This document shows, one piece after another, positions 47,136 through 60,907 of a stretch of 64,000 nucleotides of DNA. A program made the position numbers and the translations under genes. Origin of the DNA: Bryobacterales bacterium KBS 96 (GTDB taxonomy: Bacteria > Acidobacteriota > Terriglobia > Bryobacterales > Bryobacteraceae); assembly GCA_000381625.1 (NCBI GenBank), contig KB906767.1, forward strand, positions 3,367,304 to 3,431,303. Reading direction: 5' to 3'. The stretch's first letter is position 1; the number at the start of each line of letters is the position of its first letter. The notes under the pieces are model-generated. The model saw only the letters and a program-made list of their open reading frames with translations. It did not search any database and was not told where the DNA came from.

Positions 47136-48008
47136 ATGCTAACGTTTCGAAGGATTTTGTTCCCGGTCGATTTATCGCCGCGCTGCGTAGCGATTGCTCC
47201 CTATGTTGCGGCAATCGCACATAAGTTTGAAGCGAAACTCATTCTGCTGCATGCGTTTGTCATGTACGAAGATCTTCCGTATGACTCGATTCTGCCTCCC
47301 AATGTATATACCGCTTATGAAGACGCGATCCGCAAGCAACGCACCGCCGAATTGGAGAACCTGGGGCGTAAGGAGTTTGAAGGGCTAAAAGTAACGCGCC
47401 TTGTTGAAGTGGGCTTAGCCGCCGACCGCATCGTGCAACATGCGAGAGAACACGAAATCGACCTCATCGTCATGCCGACTCACGGTTACGGCAGATTTCG
47501 ACGGTTGCTACTGGGGTCCGTCACATCGAAAGTGCTTCACGATGCGGCATGCCCGGTTTGGACCACTGTACATTCGGAGGAAGTGGCGGAGCCCCCTTTT
47601 CAAAATATCCGCAACATCGTCTGTGCCGTCGATATCGGTTCGGATGCAATTCGAGTGATTCGCGCCGCATGTGATATGGCGTCTCAGTACGGAGCAACGG
47701 TGTGCTTGGTTCATGCAGTCCCATACCCTGACTTTGGACCTGGAGCGACAGACGACCGGCCGTTTCAGCGCTTTCTTTTCGACACGGCAAAGGAGCGAAT
47801 GACAACCCTCCAACAAGAAGCACAATCAGATTTTCAAACCTGTATTGAGTACGGAAGTGCAGCGGCCGTGATACGTGACACGTCTCTTAGCTGCGATGCG
47901 CAGCTTGTTGTCATCGGCCGCGGCAGAATTCAGGAAAAGCTGGGCCACATACGGACCAACGTCCATGCGATCATTCGCGAATCTCCGTGCCCCGTTCTGA
48001 GCGTGTAA
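47136..48008 (+). CDS. Tandem universal stress protein (UspA)
   Basis: A 290-residue protein with two Usp domains. ATG 47136 is chosen because AGAGGA is well spaced and the fold begins there (LTFRRILFPVDLSPRCVAIA). Domain 1 has the ATP-binding pattern MPTHGYGRFRRLLLGSVTSK; domain 2 (NIVCAVDIGSDAIRVIRAAC to PCPVLSV) has a less typical IGRGRIQEKLGHIRTN loop. Two-domain Usp proteins such as those of mycobacterial dormancy bind ATP and slow growth. Context with Hsp20 and the pumps supports a stress role. Confidence 0.88.
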   Translation: MLTFRRILFPVDLSPRCVAIAPYVAAIAHKFEAKLILLHAFVMYEDLPYDSILPPNVYTAYEDAIRKQRTAELENLGRKEFEGLKVTRLVEVGLAADRIVQHAREHEIDLIVMPTHGYGRFRRLLLGSVTSKVLHDAACPVWTTVHSEEVAEPPFQNIRNIVCAVDIGSDAIRVIRAACDMASQYGATVCLVHAVPYPDFGPGATDDRPFQRFLFDTAKERMTTLQQEAQSDFQTCIEYGSAAAVIRDTSLSCDAQLVVIGRGRIQEKLGHIRTNVHAIIRESPCPVLSV

Positions 48009-48132
48009 AACGGAATTGTGGATCTATCAATCGAGGCTCTCATCATGCGAATTAGTTTGGCCGCCTATTCAGGAACGTTCCACCACCACCCCGCCCGGCG
48101 GATACTGTCGGCAGAATTGATAACACGTTCCA

Positions 48133-49017
48133 TCATGAGGCATGAGAAAGAGCTTCATACCCCGCGATGACATCGAATAATTCCTCGTCGATGGAATTTT
48201 GACGCGCCTGGTTAAATTCGAGCTGGAGTTGCTCGATCAGATCACCTACTTTTTGCTCCGCTGCCTGCATGGACGCCAACCGGCTTGCACTCTCGCTCGC
48301 AAGCGACTCGGCGCAGGCTTGAAAAAGACATGCAAACAGATACTCCCGGAGAAGGCCGGCCAAAGTTTCGGTTTCGACGGGCATAACCTGTGGAATCATT
48401 TTTGTCGGCCACTTCATCATGGCGACATCCCGCAGCCACGCACTGTCAAAGGGCAACACTTGCTGCCGCGACGGCTGGTAAGCTCTGCCATTTGAAAGCC
48501 GATTGTGAAAAAGGAGCACTCGAGCGATATTTCGCTTTTCACTGTGTTCCTGGATCGCTTCGAGAATCGTAGTGATGAGTGGTGTAATGCCCGTTATCAT
48601 ATCCGGGACCGAAAGAAGCGGCATGACATCGATATCGGCTGCAGTCAATCGCCAGGCGATTTGTTCTCCTATTGGCCAAATAAACTTTTTGCCGGACGAC
48701 GATTTCAAATCGCTGAGGACAAACTCAGCAAGAACGTCATTGAATTGCCCCACCATCCCCTGATCTGAACCGAAGACGACAACTCCCGTGCGGCTATTTG
48801 CAGACTCAGGCTCAACGCTGACCGAAGGACTGCCGATGTCTTTTAGACAAGCGATAAGTCCCAACTCTACTGTGCGGTAATAGTCAGCTAGCGAGCGAAC
48901 CGCTCTTTCAAAGGGGACAATGCTGACGGCTGCGAGAGTCTTCATCGTACGCACAACGGATTTGAGCTCGCCAGCGGTGTGAAGGCGATGTTGTAGCCCC
49001 TCAATCGCTTCGCTCAT
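48133..49017 (-). CDS. atpG: N-ATPase gamma subunit
   Basis: A 294-residue rotary-shaft subunit. N-terminal coiled coil ([40 protein letters not shown]) and C-terminal helix ([40 protein letters not shown]) match F-type gamma; the middle is divergent, as is usual in N-ATPases. Its ATG overlaps the atpA stop (ATGA). Last gene of the atpDCQRBEFAG operon. Confidence 0.9.
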   Translation of the reverse strand: MSEAIEGLQHRLHTAGELKSVVRTMKTLAAVSIVPFERAVRSLADYYRTVELGLIACLKDIGSPSVSVEPESANSRTGVVVFGSDQGMVGQFNDVLAEFVLSDLKSSSGKKFIWPIGEQIAWRLTAADIDVMPLLSVPDMITGITPLITTILEAIQEHSEKRNIARVLLFHNRLSNGRAYQPSRQQVLPFDSAWLRDVAMMKWPTKMIPQVMPVETETLAGLLREYLFACLFQACAESLASESASRLASMQAAEQKVGDLIEQLQLEFNQARQNSIDEELFDVIAGYEALSHAS

Positions 49018-50549
49018 TGGCTTTTCCGAAAATCCGCGAGTGCGTCTGCCGCGACCGCGAGAATGGCTGTCCTGTCCGCAGAACTTAATGGCTGCCCATC
49101 CAGGATTCGCCGGCGAAGTGCGACTACGATCTTCGATGCGGCCTGCTGAGCATGCCGCTCCGCCGCTTTCATCAGATCCAGAGGAACAGAATCAAAGAGT
49201 CCCTCAGTCAGAGCTATCAAAACGATAATCTGTTCAATCACAGTTACGGGCTCAAGCTCATTCTGCTTGAGACACGCTCGAACTCGGTTTCCATGTTCAA
49301 TGTTCTTGTGCGTCTGTTCGTCCAGCCGGGCGCCGAAGCGCGAAAACGTCTCCAATTCTTCAAACTGCGAATACGTCAATTTCAAATCGCCAGCAACGGC
49401 GCGATACGCGGCGAGTTGAGCTTTGCCGCCGACACGAGAGACGGATTTGCCAACGTCCACGGCAGGCAAAACCCCCTTTCGAAACAAATCGGGAGAAACA
49501 CACAATTGGCCATCGGTAATCGAAATCAAATTGGTTGGAATGTATGCGGCCAGATTCTGAGCCTCGGTTTCTATGATCGGCAGCGCCGTGAGCGAACCTC
49601 CTCCGAACTCGGGAGCGAGTTGCGTGGCGCGTTCCAACAAGCGGGAATGCAGATAGAAAATATCTCCCGGAAATGCCTCGCGTCCCGGTGGCCGGCGCAG
49701 TAGAAGAGAAAGGCAACGGTACGCGCGGGCGTGACTGGTAAGGTCGTCGTAAACGACAAGAGCATGCCGGCCTCGGTCCCTGAAGTACTCGGCGATCGCC
49801 GTTGCAGCGTAGGGCGCGATGTACAACATGCCCGGCGCTTCATTCGCTTCCGCAACGACAACCACGGTGTGATCCAACGCACCCTTTTGCTCAAGCGCGC
49901 CGACCACACGGGCTACCGAAGCATTGCGTTGACCAATCGCACAATAGATGCAAACAACATCCTTGTTCTTTTGATTTGCGATAACGTCTATGGCAATTGC
50001 GGTCTTGCCAGTTTGCCGGTCGCCTAAGATCAGTTCCCGCTGACCCCGGCCAATAGGAATCAGTGCGTCAACCACTTTTATGCCGGTTTCAAGCGGTGTG
50101 ACGACTGGGGCACGATCCATGATTTGCGGAGCTAGCCGCTCCACTGGCATGCGCGCGCTGGCGAGTAACGGACCTTTGTCGTCCAGAGGCAATCCGGTCG
50201 GCGTAATCACCCGGCCGAGCAACCTTTCGCCGACGGGCACATCCATCACTCGAAAGGTGCGTTCGACGTGGGTCCCGGCGCAAAGCCCGCTACTGTCATT
50301 TAGTAGTACGCAGGACACACCCCTCTCCTCAAGATCGAAAACCAAACCGAGCACGTCATTCTCGAACTGGACGAGTTCCTGGTATCCAACTTTCGGTAAT
50401 CCCGAAACTCGTGCGATCCCTTCCGACACAAACGTCACTATACCGGTTTCACTGAGCGTCAATTCAGTTCGGTACGACTCACGAATACGCCGTATGCCGT
50501 CGAGCGCCGCATCTGCCGCCACTGCGAGTTCATGAGATTGGCTGGACAT
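49014..50549 (-). CDS. atpA: N-ATPase alpha subunit
   Basis: A 511-residue non-catalytic nucleotide-binding subunit. It contains Walker A GDRQTGKT (176-183), the crown domain with [13 protein letters not shown], and [20 protein letters not shown] with [20 protein letters not shown]. Alpha and beta alternate in the F1 hexamer. Its start overlaps the end of atpF by 20 bases. The N-terminus is shorter and different from ordinary F-ATPase alpha, as expected in this family. Confidence 0.93.
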   Translation of the reverse strand: MSSQSHELAVAADAALDGIRRIRESYRTELTLSETGIVTFVSEGIARVSGLPKVGYQELVQFENDVLGLVFDLEERGVSCVLLNDSSGLCAGTHVERTFRVMDVPVGERLLGRVITPTGLPLDDKGPLLASARMPVERLAPQIMDRAPVVTPLETGIKVVDALIPIGRGQRELILGDRQTGKTAIAIDVIANQKNKDVVCIYCAIGQRNASVARVVGALEQKGALDHTVVVVAEANEAPGMLYIAPYAATAIAEYFRDRGRHALVVYDDLTSHARAYRCLSLLLRRPPGREAFPGDIFYLHSRLLERATQLAPEFGGGSLTALPIIETEAQNLAAYIPTNLISITDGQLCVSPDLFRKGVLPAVDVGKSVSRVGGKAQLAAYRAVAGDLKLTYSQFEELETFSRFGARLDEQTHKNIEHGNRVRACLKQNELEPVTVIEQIIVLIALTEGLFDSVPLDLMKAAERHAQQAASKIVVALRRRILDGQPLSSADRTAILAVAADALADFRKSQ

Positions 50550-51315
50550 GTTCTAGTGCTCCTTTATCAATCACTTGGTTCATCTGTCGTTCAAGCGAAG
50601 ACAGGTAATTTGAGATAGTCCAGGAAATTTTATAGCCGTTTGCAGCGAGCTCGATTCCGCCGACGGTTTCGGACGCCGCCACAAATCGAACTTTTGCGGC
50701 GATACCGAATTCGTGGTTGATAGTTGTCTCTATTTGCCGCCGGTCATTTTCAGAGAGCTCAAATCTGGAAGCAATGACCGTCTCGCTCGACGAACCCGTG
50801 AGCGACGCAGAGAATCGAGCTTTTTCGGCTGGTTCGAGAGATTTCAGCCGCTCGATAAACCGGTTCACGATGCGTTCCTCTAAACTCGCTCCAGCGAGGT
50901 CAAAGAGCACCTGCCGACTAATGGCAAAGATTTCCTTCTCGATGCGGGCAGCGAAGTCCTGAAAGAGCGTGCCTCTTTCGTGATCGATAGCATCGCGCCA
51001 GCGCGCCTCGCTCGCACTCACTTCCTCACGAGCGGCGGAAATCATTTTCTTGCGTTCTGCCTCGGCCTGCTCGGCCGCGTTCTTCAGAAGCAGTTCCTTC
51101 GCTAGCGCCAGTTCCCGTGATTTCACTTCGAAAGTGGTTCTCGCGTTTTCTGCACTGATCTTTTGCTCTTCGGCATCTTTAAGCGCATTCACCATTCTCC
51201 TTTCCCGCCCGTCCATCGCACGGAGAATCGGCTTGTACAGAAAGCGTTTGAGCAGCCATACCAGAATCAGGAAATTAATAATCTGCGCAACCGTAGTGAA
51301 CCAATCAACGAGCAT
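50530..51315 (-). CDS. atpF: N-ATPase long b subunit
   Basis: A 261-residue stator subunit, about 100 residues longer than a normal b. A transmembrane start ([20 protein letters not shown]) is followed by a long charged coiled coil and a C-terminal part resembling the delta subunit function ([20 protein letters not shown]). N-ATPase operons have no separate delta gene, and this one has none. ATG 51315, one base after the atpE stop, is the best start; 51363 would overlap atpE. Confidence 0.88.
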   Translation of the reverse strand: MLVDWFTTVAQIINFLILVWLLKRFLYKPILRAMDGRERRMVNALKDAEEQKISAENARTTFEVKSRELALAKELLLKNAAEQAEAERKKMISAAREEVSASEARWRDAIDHERGTLFQDFAARIEKEIFAISRQVLFDLAGASLEERIVNRFIERLKSLEPAEKARFSASLTGSSSETVIASRFELSENDRRQIETTINHEFGIAAKVRFVAASETVGGIELAANGYKISWTISNYLSSLERQMNQVIDKGALEHVQPIS

Positions 51316-51316
51316 G

Positions 51317-51595
51317 CTAATGTCCGGCTCTACTGACCACAAAGTTCCAGAAGGGATTGGCAAAGATCAAAATCATCGAAATGACGAAACAATAGATGCC
51401 CAGTGACTCAATCATCGCCAAGCCAACAAAAAGCGTGCGGGTGATAGTGCTGGATGCGTCGGGCTGCTGGGCGAGAGAAGCGAGCGCGGACGAGATGGCC
51501 CTACCCTCGCCAATTGCCGGCGCGATGGAGCCGATGCACATTGTGAAGCCTGCCGTCACAAGCGAAACGAGCGCTATTAAACCGATGTTGTCCAT
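51317..51595 (-). CDS. atpE: N-ATPase c subunit with Na+-binding signature
   Basis: A 92-residue two-helix proteolipid. Helix 1 carries Glu30 (SIAPAIGEGRAISSAL), the loop has AQQPDA, and helix 2 has Glu63-Ser64 (VGLAMIESLGIYC). A Glu in both helices plus the Glu-Ser pair is the known signature of Na+-translocating N-ATPase c rings. The ion choice is inferred, not proven. Located between atpB and atpF. Confidence 0.92.
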   Translation of the reverse strand: MDNIGLIALVSLVTAGFTMCIGSIAPAIGEGRAISSALASLAQQPDASSTITRTLFVGLAMIESLGIYCFVISMILIFANPFWNFVVSRAGH

Positions 51596-51598
51596 AAT

Positions 51599-52269
51599 CT
51601 ATACCTCGGATGACTTCGTAGCAGCCGCAATATAGACGGTTGCAAGAACGGCGAAAATGTATGCCTGCACAGCACCAATCAAAAGGTCCAACGATTTCAT
51701 CAGCACAGGGAAGAACAGCGGCGCGACGCTGAGCAGGATGGCTGCAATGACGGATCCGCTCATTACGTTGCCGAACAAACGAATGGCAAGGGCGAGAGTG
51801 CGCGAGAGGTCGCTCACAATATTGAGTGGAAGCATGAAAACCTTGGGCTCGGCATATCTCTTCAGGTACGGGATAATCCCGCGCTCCTTGATGCCGTAAA
51901 TAGGAACCGCCCAGAATACGCAGATAGCCAATGCCGCGGTAGTTGAAAGCGAGCCGGTGGGCGGCTCGTATCCGGGCAGGATTCCGCATAGCGCGGCAAG
52001 CAGGGTGAACAAAAATAACGTTCCAACAAAATCGAGATATTTTTCCGGGTGTTCAAGGCCGATGTCGCGGATCTGGTCCCTGATGCCTACCCGAGGATCT
52101 CCAGTAAGTTCTGACAACGTGAGATGGCCGGCTCGGTCGAAAGACGCCGGGTGATCTCCCAAGATCCGATTGCCATGGCCAGTATTAACACCCAGGTGGT
52201 GACGATAGTCGAATTCAGAATCCAGAAAGCATGACGCCAATAGACGATATGGTCCGGACTAATTTGCAC
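51599..52269 (-). pseudogene. atpB: N-ATPase a subunit, one frameshift
   Basis: The first frame reads QISPDHIVYWRHAFWILNST and continues to NLLEILG, where it meets a stop. One G added at 52090-52092 joins it to GIRDQIRDIGLEHPEKYLDF and the core helices (FGNVMSGSVIAAILLSVAPL with the essential Arg just before it in LALAIRLFG). I prefer GTG 52269 because GGAGG is well spaced and family members start with MxISPD; ATG 52284 is an alternative. The a subunit forms the ion path beside the c ring. If the shift is real, the whole enzyme would be inactive, so a sequencing error is likely. Confidence 0.85.
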
Positions 52270-52543
52270 CTTGTTTCCCTCCATGATGAATTCGTAAGAT
52301 CACGGTGCGGCTCAATAGAAAACCTGCCATGCACACCGCGAGACGGAATAGGTCTCCTCGGGAAACCAGCCACAGCACGAGCAATAACAGCATCGTGCGG
52401 ACAAGAAAGCTGAGTGCAAACAGACGTACAGGTCGGGCGTTCACGACGGCTTTTGAAACAGTTCGCCACAATCCTTCAAAAAACAAGGTCCCGGCGCCCA
52501 GGCCGGCAAACAGAGAAAGTATCAGCAGTAAGGCATTAGTCAT
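52259..52543 (-). CDS. atpR: N-ATPase-specific subunit AtpR
   Basis: A 94-residue membrane protein with three hydrophobic segments (NALLLILSLFAGLGAGTLFF, LFALSFLVRTMLLLLVLWLV, RLAVCMAGFLLSRTVILRI). AtpR is unique to N-ATPase operons and, with conserved Arg residues, is thought to assist assembly of the c ring. Overlaps atpQ by eight bases and atpB by about ten. Confidence 0.82.
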   Translation of the reverse strand: MTNALLLILSLFAGLGAGTLFFEGLWRTVSKAVVNARPVRLFALSFLVRTMLLLLVLWLVSRGDLFRLAVCMAGFLLSRTVILRIHHGGKQGAN

Positions 52544-52878
52544 GGTTAGTATGTTTTTCCTGTTCCCGGCGAATCGCGTCGTGTTCGCGAGACACCCAAC
52601 GCCATGCATTCAAGCAGCCAATGCCTAAGCCTGCGATCAATAACATCAGCGACCAGGAATACCGGCCGGGATGACGCGAATCGAGCCATACCCCCAGAGC
52701 AACCCCAAGCAAGGTCGGAAGCACGACAGACCAGCCGATCAGTCCGAAAACACTGAAGCCAATCCACGTATTCCGAAAGGTGCGGTGGGCCCGTAGTTTT
52801 CTCGTCTCTTTAGCGCCGATCAGCGTACTGAAGCGGCGGCTTGGCAACGCTCGATTCGGTTTCGGATTGCCCCGCTTT

Positions 52879-52886
<8 letters not shown>
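52536..52886 (-). CDS. atpQ: N-ATPase-specific subunit AtpQ (AtpI-like)
   Basis: A 116-residue protein with a charged N-terminus and two transmembrane helices (IGFSVFGLIGWSVVLPTLLG, RYSWSLMLLIAGLGIGCLN). The GVALGVWLDSRHPGRYSW hairpin is the AtpI/AtpQ hallmark. Presence of AtpQ and AtpR separates N-ATPases from ordinary F-ATPases. ATG 52886 overlaps the atpC stop by eight bases. Confidence 0.85.
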
Positions 52887-54694
<1,808 letters not shown>

Positions 54695-54961
54695 TCAAAC
54701 GCTCAAAACCGGACACGGCGAATCCCGAATGATCGCCTACGATTTTGTTCGTAGACCTCCGTGTCGACACTTGCCTCAAGCGGGGAAAGAATGTGAGAAA
54801 ACGGCATCTTAAGTCACTCGCGACGGAAGTGTGCAATTCTCCGCCCATAGTTCACAATTCAGCATTTCTAAGCTTTGCTCTTGAATTCCTCTTTGACTCG
54901 CATAGGCTGCGCTATTTAACGCATCAGGTTGCGTGAACTTGAGGGGAACTGGATTTTCCAG

Positions 54962-57506
54962 TCACCGATACCAAAGGATTTGCGGCGATTCCAATGGGAC
55001 GAAGGCGCCTGGGTGATAGGGAATGATTCTCGGCGTAAAGTCACCGGGAGAACGTCCCGCGGGAACCGCCGCCGAGTAGTGATAGGCGTTTTCCGCGCCG
55101 ATGAGCGATTCTCCCCGGACCATCACCTGCCGGACAGGTTCGCCTCCATCCACCGATTCGGCGTATAACTCTACGTGAATTGCATCACGATCCAACTCGT
55201 CGAGATAGACCTGAACGTCAAAAGTGCACCAATCTCCTTCGGTCTCGACTCGCAAGGAGCCGAAGCGTAGTTTGGGCCAAAACCTGCGCACTTGCTGCGC
55301 CCACTTCAACAAATCGATTGCAGCCCTATTTCCGTTTGAGCTCCGCTGAAGGTACGCGGCCGCAAGCGGGATGTAATGCTTTTCTGTGTATTCGCGGACG
55401 GATCGATTCGCAGAAAACGCCGGCGTTAGGCGGGCCATACTCTCCCGCATTCGATTGATCCATCTGAGCGGAATACCGGCTTCATCACGATCATAGAATT
55501 CCGGAATCACCTCTTCCTCCAGCAATTTGTAAAGTCTGCCGGCTTCAACAGCGTCCCAGGCGGGATCATCGCCATGTTCCAGCCCGTCGCCAAGAGCCCA
55601 ACCCACATCGGGCGAGTACGCCTCAGCCCACCAGCCGTCGAGTTCGGAAAGGTTCAGCCCTCCATTCACCAGCACCTTCATCCCGCTGGTGCCGCATGCC
55701 TCCCATGGGCGGCGGGGCGTATTCAGCCATAAATCGACTCCTTGAACCAGATGCTCCGTTAGATGCATGTCATAGTCGCTCAGAAAAGCAGCTCGCGACC
55801 GAGCCGGTGTGTGGCGGATGAATTCGATCCACTGCCGGATCATCTCCTGGCCGAGAGCATCTTGCGGGTGTGCTTTTCCCGCGAGAATCAGCTGAACAGG
55901 CCGCTTTTCATTCATGAGAATTGCCCGAAGGCGATCTGGATCGTGCAAAAGCAAATTCGGGCGTTTGTAGCTTGCGAACCGGCGGGCGAATCCTAGAGTC
56001 AGGATGTTTGGATCAAAAATTCGCTCGATTCCGCCGAACTCCTCCACGGAGGCGCCGTGCCCTGCCAGTTGCACAGACAGACGTTTTCGAATGTACTCGA
56101 TGAGAGATCTTCCGGCGGCGGCGCATCTTCCAAAGCCGTGTCGCCGGCAGTTGCCGAAAATCATTTTCGAGCTCCTCCAGATTTCCACGCCAGCGCTCCT
56201 TTCCGCACGCCGCCGTCCACAACTCATCGGCTTCCTCAGAGTCCCAGATAGGAATGTGAACACCGTTCGTGACATGATCGACCGGCACTTCTTTCCGCGG
56301 CCAGCGGGGAAATAGAACTTGAAAGATGCGGCGGCTTACTTCACCGTGGAGGCGGCTGACTCCGCTTGCAGCTCCACTGCCGCGCATTGCGAGATAAGCC
56401 ATGCTGAACGGTTCGGATGCATCGTCTGGATTCTGACGGCCTAAGGCCAGTAGTTCTCGCATCGATATACCCAAGCCCTCCTGCGCGTAGCGCCGGAAGT
56501 GTTGTTCGACCAGTTCCGGAGTAAAGCGATCGAATCCTGCCTCCACCGGAGTATGCGTTGTGAAGAGGTTACCGGCGCGTGTCGCCTCAAGGGCGGCATC
56601 GAAAGGTTGTTGCGTCCCGATCATGTGGCTGCGCGCTCGCTCAAGAACCGCAAATGCCGCGTGGCCTTCATTGAGATGGCAAATTTCTGGTCTCATTCCG
56701 AGAGCACAAAGCAAACGCCACCCGCCCATTCCTAATACCTGCTCCTGCCTGATTCGTAATTCCGGCCCGCCTCCATATAGCTCGCTTGTGATGCCGCGGC
56801 ACTCCGGCAGATTGGCCGGATCATTCGTATCCAGCAGATAAAGTTTCGTCCGGCCAACCTGAACCTCCCAAGCGCGAATCCATAACTTGGAGCCGGGCAG
56901 TTCGACCGCGATGCGCAGCCACTCGCCATCCGCTTGTCGTACGGGGCTAACGGGTAGCTGCCCAGGATCATTGAACGGATAAAGCGCTTGCTGCCTGCCT
57001 GCTGCATCGATGCGTTGGCGAAAATAGCCCACTTGATAAAGCAAGCTCACGCCAATTACGGGAACCCCGAGGTCACTCGCCGCCTTGAGCTGGTCTCCGG
57101 CGACATTTCCAAGGCCGCCCGAATAGATGGGCAACGCATCGCTCAACATGAATTCCAAACTGAAGTACGCAACAGCAGTAAGTGGCGGTTTATCGTACGT
57201 GCTCTGAAACCAGCCAGGAGTTTGTTCGCGGCGGCGCTTTTCTTGAATGAGACGATCAAGCTTCTGCTGAAATCGGGCATCTAATGTTACCGTTCGCAAC
57301 TTGTCCCGCGATACCGTTTGCAGCATCACCCAGGGGTTTCGCGTCGACTCCCAAAGCTCGGCGTCCAGCTCGGCCCATAGTTCGTCCGCAGAATGATTCC
57401 AGGACCATCGCAAGTTTAGTGCAAGCTCAGTCAGCGCCTCAGCGGCCGGGATATCCGGGAAAGGATTTATTTCCGCTGCAATATGCATTCTGTTCGCGGC
57501 TATCAA
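54962..57506 (-). pseudogene. glgP: Alpha-glucan phosphorylase, one frameshift
   Basis: Two frames give one protein of about 847 residues. N-terminal DUF3417 (NPFPDIPAAEALTELALNLR, WSWNHSADELW) and the catalytic start (SLEFMLSDALPIYSGGLGNV, AGDQLKAASDLGVPVIGVSL) are in the first frame. Near 56113-56123, within a CGG-repeat, the frame shifts; the second part has FDPNILTLGFARRFASYKRP and ACGTSGMKVLVNGGLNLSEL, which holds the pyridoxal-phosphate lysine. It releases glucose-1-phosphate from glycogen. The gene starts three bases after the Hsp20-like gene, so they are cotranscribed. The indel may be a sequencing artefact. Confidence 0.88.
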
Positions 57507-57509
57507 GAT

Positions 57510-58022
57510 CTACACGGCAGCCGATAGAGCACAACTCAACGAAGGTCTTGTGTCGAAATGGATAAGCTGTGACCACGACGTTTGCCGATCGTGCTGTGAT
57601 TTTCGAGCTGTAATCTGGAGCGTTTCGCCGTATAGGCGAACGGTTGTACCGCCCTGCTCGATTTCCGCGGGTAAATTAAATTCTCGCACCATTTGCCAGT
57701 TAATGCTCTCCGTCACTACTGCCCTGATTGCCTGGTGGCGCATGACATTCTTAAATCGAATCTCAATCAGTAGCGAATGCGGTGCGACTAAAACATAGAC
57801 CTTGCGAGGATCGATCCCCGATAGCGGCATGCTCAGTTGATATTCCGACTCTCTCTCCACGACTTCGATCGACAGAGATTCATCTTGCCCAGCCAAGGGC
57901 CTCGCAATCACGGAAGTGTTCGGTTTTCGACAGATCGGCGTCAGCCGGGAAGCAGCAGGCCTTTGAGGAGGCGTCCCTTCAAATGGTTCCGTGGATCGCT
58001 GTGCTCCGGAGTTCATGATCAT
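57510..58022 (-). CDS. Second Hsp20-like protein
   Basis: A 170-residue protein with a poorly ordered N-terminus of about 50 residues and then an alpha-crystallin-like domain: YQLSMPLSGIDPRKVYVLVA, PHSLLIEIRFKN, MVREFNLPAEIEQGGTTVRL, YGETLQITARKS. The match to Hsp20 is clear but weaker than for the first one, and the C-terminus is extended. ATG 58016 is an equally good start. It lies in line with phosphoketolase, acyl-CoA synthetase and glgP. Confidence 0.75.
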   Translation of the reverse strand: MIMNSGAQRSTEPFEGTPPQRPAASRLTPICRKPNTSVIARPLAGQDESLSIEVVERESEYQLSMPLSGIDPRKVYVLVAPHSLLIEIRFKNVMRHQAIRAVVTESINWQMVREFNLPAEIEQGGTTVRLYGETLQITARKSQHDRQTSWSQLIHFDTRPSLSCALSAAV

Positions 58023-58172
58023 TGCGATTCAAGCAAGATCGGGGCCACATCAGGACTCCCGTAGGGAACTGATTCATCAGTACAGTTGACGCAACTTTTT
58101 CGGATTTTACTGTGCCAAGGTTGCTCCAGGTAGCCCGGGCTGCGCGATTTCGCTCAGTCGCGCAGCCTCAAC

Positions 58173-60896
58173 TTATAGACGCAATTCCGCCTGTTGCACG
58201 TCAGGATCCATTCCATCGCCGATTGTAAAGCCGTGACTTTTGAAAAGTTTGGCGATTGACTCATTCTCCGCCAAAAAGGACGCCGTCAATAGCTCCAGCT
58301 TCTCGTCTTTCGCGAACTCAATCAGACGACGGACCAACTCTGTGCCGATACCGCGATTCTGGAAAGCATCGCTCACCAGCACAGCTACTTCCGCCTGATT
58401 GTTTCCGGAAAGCTTGATCAATCTTCCCACTCCGACGATTTCCCCAGAACGGCCAGGCACGTTCGTGCGTTCGGCAACTAAGGCCATTTGCCGGTCATAG
58501 TCGATAAAGCACATTTGGGTGAGCCGCTCGTGCCGGATACGGCTTTCCAAATTCATCAGGAAAAAATACCGCCGATAGACGCTCTCATCCGACAATGTCT
58601 CGTGAAAACGAACAAACGCCGGCTCGTCATCGGGACGGATGGGCCGGATCTGGAGCGCTAACCCATCTTTCAATACAATCTGTCCGACATACTTGGAAGG
58701 ATAGGGACGAATCGCAGGCTTCGGAATTTCGGACAGATTTGTCTCTAGCCCATAGATAACGACCCGTGCATCAAGCGCGAGCAACGCCTCCGGGGAAGCC
58801 AGTAGCGGATTGATGTCAATCTCACGAATCCAATTCTGCTCCAGGACAAGCTGGCTGAAGTGGACGAGAAGATGCTCCAACTCCGGGATATCTATTGGTT
58901 TGCGGCCCCGCACACCTTGCAGTGCGGTGAAAACCCGAGTCTGTTCGATCAGTCGCCGCGCGAGTGTTGTATTTAACGGAGGCAACGCAAGAGCCCGGTC
59001 CTGAAAAACTTCCACAAGCTGTCCTCCAGCGCCAAACAAAAGCACAGACCCAAACTGCTCGTCAACGCTCGAACCAAGGATGAGTTCGTAGCCCTCGGCC
59101 GAAGCCATGGGTTGGACTGTCACTCCGTTAAAGTGCTCCCCGCCGAGCTTGGCGGTAACGGTGTCCTGGATCTCACGGTAAGCGGAGCGAACAGCCGCTG
59201 CATCATAGAGCGAGAGCTTCACGCCACCCATATCGGTCTTGTGCGTAACGGTAAACGAATTAAGCTTGACCGCTACCGGATAGCCCAATGCAGTGGCAAC
59301 ATTGACTGCTTCGCCTTCCGTGGCAGCCAGACGCGTTTCAACTACCGGAATTCCGTAGAACGCGAGCAGTTGTTTCGATTCAAATTCGGTCAGTAGTGTG
59401 CGCCCGCTCTGGCGCACACTCTCGATAAGGCGCGTTGCTGAATCCGCAGCCCGCGAATTGCCGTCTGTAACTGCCGGCGTTTCGTAAAGCGCTCGCAGAT
59501 TGTAGCTATAACGCCACATGTAGTGAAATGCCCGGACAGCCGCATCGGGAAACGGAAAGGCTGGAATGCCGCCGCTATTCAGGACCGCTTCTCCTTCGCT
59601 CGCCTTTTCGCCCCCCATCCAACTGGCCAGAATAGGTTTGGTTTTTAACGCTGCAAAGGAAACCAGCTTCCTCGCGATTCCGGCGGGGTCGCTCATCGCT
59701 TGCGGCGTCATGATGACTAGCAAGCCATCCGTGTTGGGATCGCTCGCAGCGATCCGGATGGCCTGCTCATAACGATCCGGACCGGCGTCGCCGATGATGT
59801 CGATGGGATTGCTGTGACTCCAGTGTGGCGGTAGCACTTTGTTCAACGCTTCAATGGTTTCCGCTGCCAAACTCGAAGGTTTTGCGCCAAGGGTGATAAG
59901 CGCATCCGTGGCCAACACTCCGGGACCGCCGGCATTCGTAACAATCGTGAGGCACGGGCCGGTAGGGTTTGGCTGCCGGGCGAGAACCTCCGTCATGTTA
60001 AAGATGTCTCCGAGTTCGTCGATGCGAAGAACCCCGACCCGGCGGAAGGCGGCCTCCAGCACCGCGTCGCTCCCCGCCAGCGAGCCGGTATGAGAGGCCG
60101 CCGCTCTTGCCGCAAGTTCCGTTCTACCGGCTTTTATGACTAGGATCGGCTTACTTAACGCAACTTCCCGAGCTGCGGAAAGAAACGATCGGGCATCTCC
60201 AATCGACTCCATATAGATGACAATGCTGCGCGTCTGTGGATCGCTCCCCAGATAATCAATCAGGGCGCCCCATCCGATATCAAGCATCGACCCGACGGAA
60301 ACCACCGCGCTGAAACCCACTTTTTCTCGCAGACTCCAGTCGAGCAATGCGGTGCAGATCGCCCCGCTCTGACTGATGAGTGCTACCGTGCCGGATCGCG
60401 CTATGGCTGGAGCAAAGGTCGCATTTAATCCGCTGACCGGACACATCACGCCGAGGCAGTTCGGGCCGATCAGCCGGATGCCGGCGGATCGCGCAATTGC
60501 CAGCGTTTCCCGCTCCAACTCCAGCCCGCGCGGGCCAGTTTCGCGAAAACCTGCGGAAATGATCACAGCTCCCGCGACTCCGGCGTTGGCGCATTCGCGC
60601 ATCACCATCGGCACAGACTCGGCGGGTATCACGAGGACGGCCAGATCGACAGGTTCTGGAACCGAGGAGATCGACGGATAAGCTCTGATTCCGAGCACCG
60701 CAGCTCGCTTGGGATTCACGGGATAAACAGTTCCACCAAACGGGCTGCTAATCAGGTTCCAAAGAATCGCACGGCCTACGTGCCCGGTTCTCTCGGTGGC
60801 GCCAATCACCGCCACCGATTTCGGTGAGAAAAAGACGCTCAGACCGCGTTTCGGGTTATCCGTTTGCGCAGCCGCCGATTCGAACAGGGCTTCCAT
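58173..60896 (-). CDS. ADP-forming acetate-CoA ligase fused to GNAT acetyltransferase
   Basis: A 907-residue multidomain protein. Domains in order: CoA-binding Rossmann ([20 protein letters not shown]), two succinyl-CoA-ligase-like domains ([20 protein letters not shown]; phospho-His in [12 protein letters not shown]), ATP-grasp ([20 protein letters not shown]) and a C-terminal GNAT ([20 protein letters not shown]). Either it makes ATP from acetyl-CoA or, as in Pat/YfiQ-type enzymes, the synthetase part senses nucleotides and the GNAT acetylates lysines; several catalytic residues appear kept. ATG 60896 lies 11 bases after the phosphoketolase stop, which is preferred to the overlapping ATG 60971. 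Confidence 0.88.
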   Translation of the reverse strand: MEALFESAAAQTDNPKRGLSVFFSPKSVAVIGATERTGHVGRAILWNLISSPFGGTVYPVNPKRAAVLGIRAYPSISSVPEPVDLAVLVIPAESVPMVMRECANAGVAGAVIISAGFRETGPRGLELERETLAIARSAGIRLIGPNCLGVMCPVSGLNATFAPAIARSGTVALISQSGAICTALLDWSLREKVGFSAVVSVGSMLDIGWGALIDYLGSDPQTRSIVIYMESIGDARSFLSAAREVALSKPILVIKAGRTELAARAAASHTGSLAGSDAVLEAAFRRVGVLRIDELGDIFNMTEVLARQPNPTGPCLTIVTNAGGPGVLATDALITLGAKPSSLAAETIEALNKVLPPHWSHSNPIDIIGDAGPDRYEQAIRIAASDPNTDGLLVIMTPQAMSDPAGIARKLVSFAALKTKPILASWMGGEKASEGEAVLNSGGIPAFPFPDAAVRAFHYMWRYSYNLRALYETPAVTDGNSRAADSATRLIESVRQSGRTLLTEFESKQLLAFYGIPVVETRLAATEGEAVNVATALGYPVAVKLNSFTVTHKTDMGGVKLSLYDAAAVRSAYREIQDTVTAKLGGEHFNGVTVQPMASAEGYELILGSSVDEQFGSVLLFGAGGQLVEVFQDRALALPPLNTTLARRLIEQTRVFTALQGVRGRKPIDIPELEHLLVHFSQLVLEQNWIREIDINPLLASPEALLALDARVVIYGLETNLSEIPKPAIRPYPSKYVGQIVLKDGLALQIRPIRPDDEPAFVRFHETLSDESVYRRYFFLMNLESRIRHERLTQMCFIDYDRQMALVAERTNVPGRSGEIVGVGRLIKLSGNNQAEVAVLVSDAFQNRGIGTELVRRLIEFAKDEKLELLTASFLAENESIAKLFKSHGFTIGDGMDPDVQQAELRL

Positions 60897-60907
60897 ATGG
60901 GAGCGCG

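Noticed and set aside
51317-51363. Long start of atpF overlapping atpE
   Set aside because: ATG 51315 follows the atpE stop by one base and begins the usual membrane helix.
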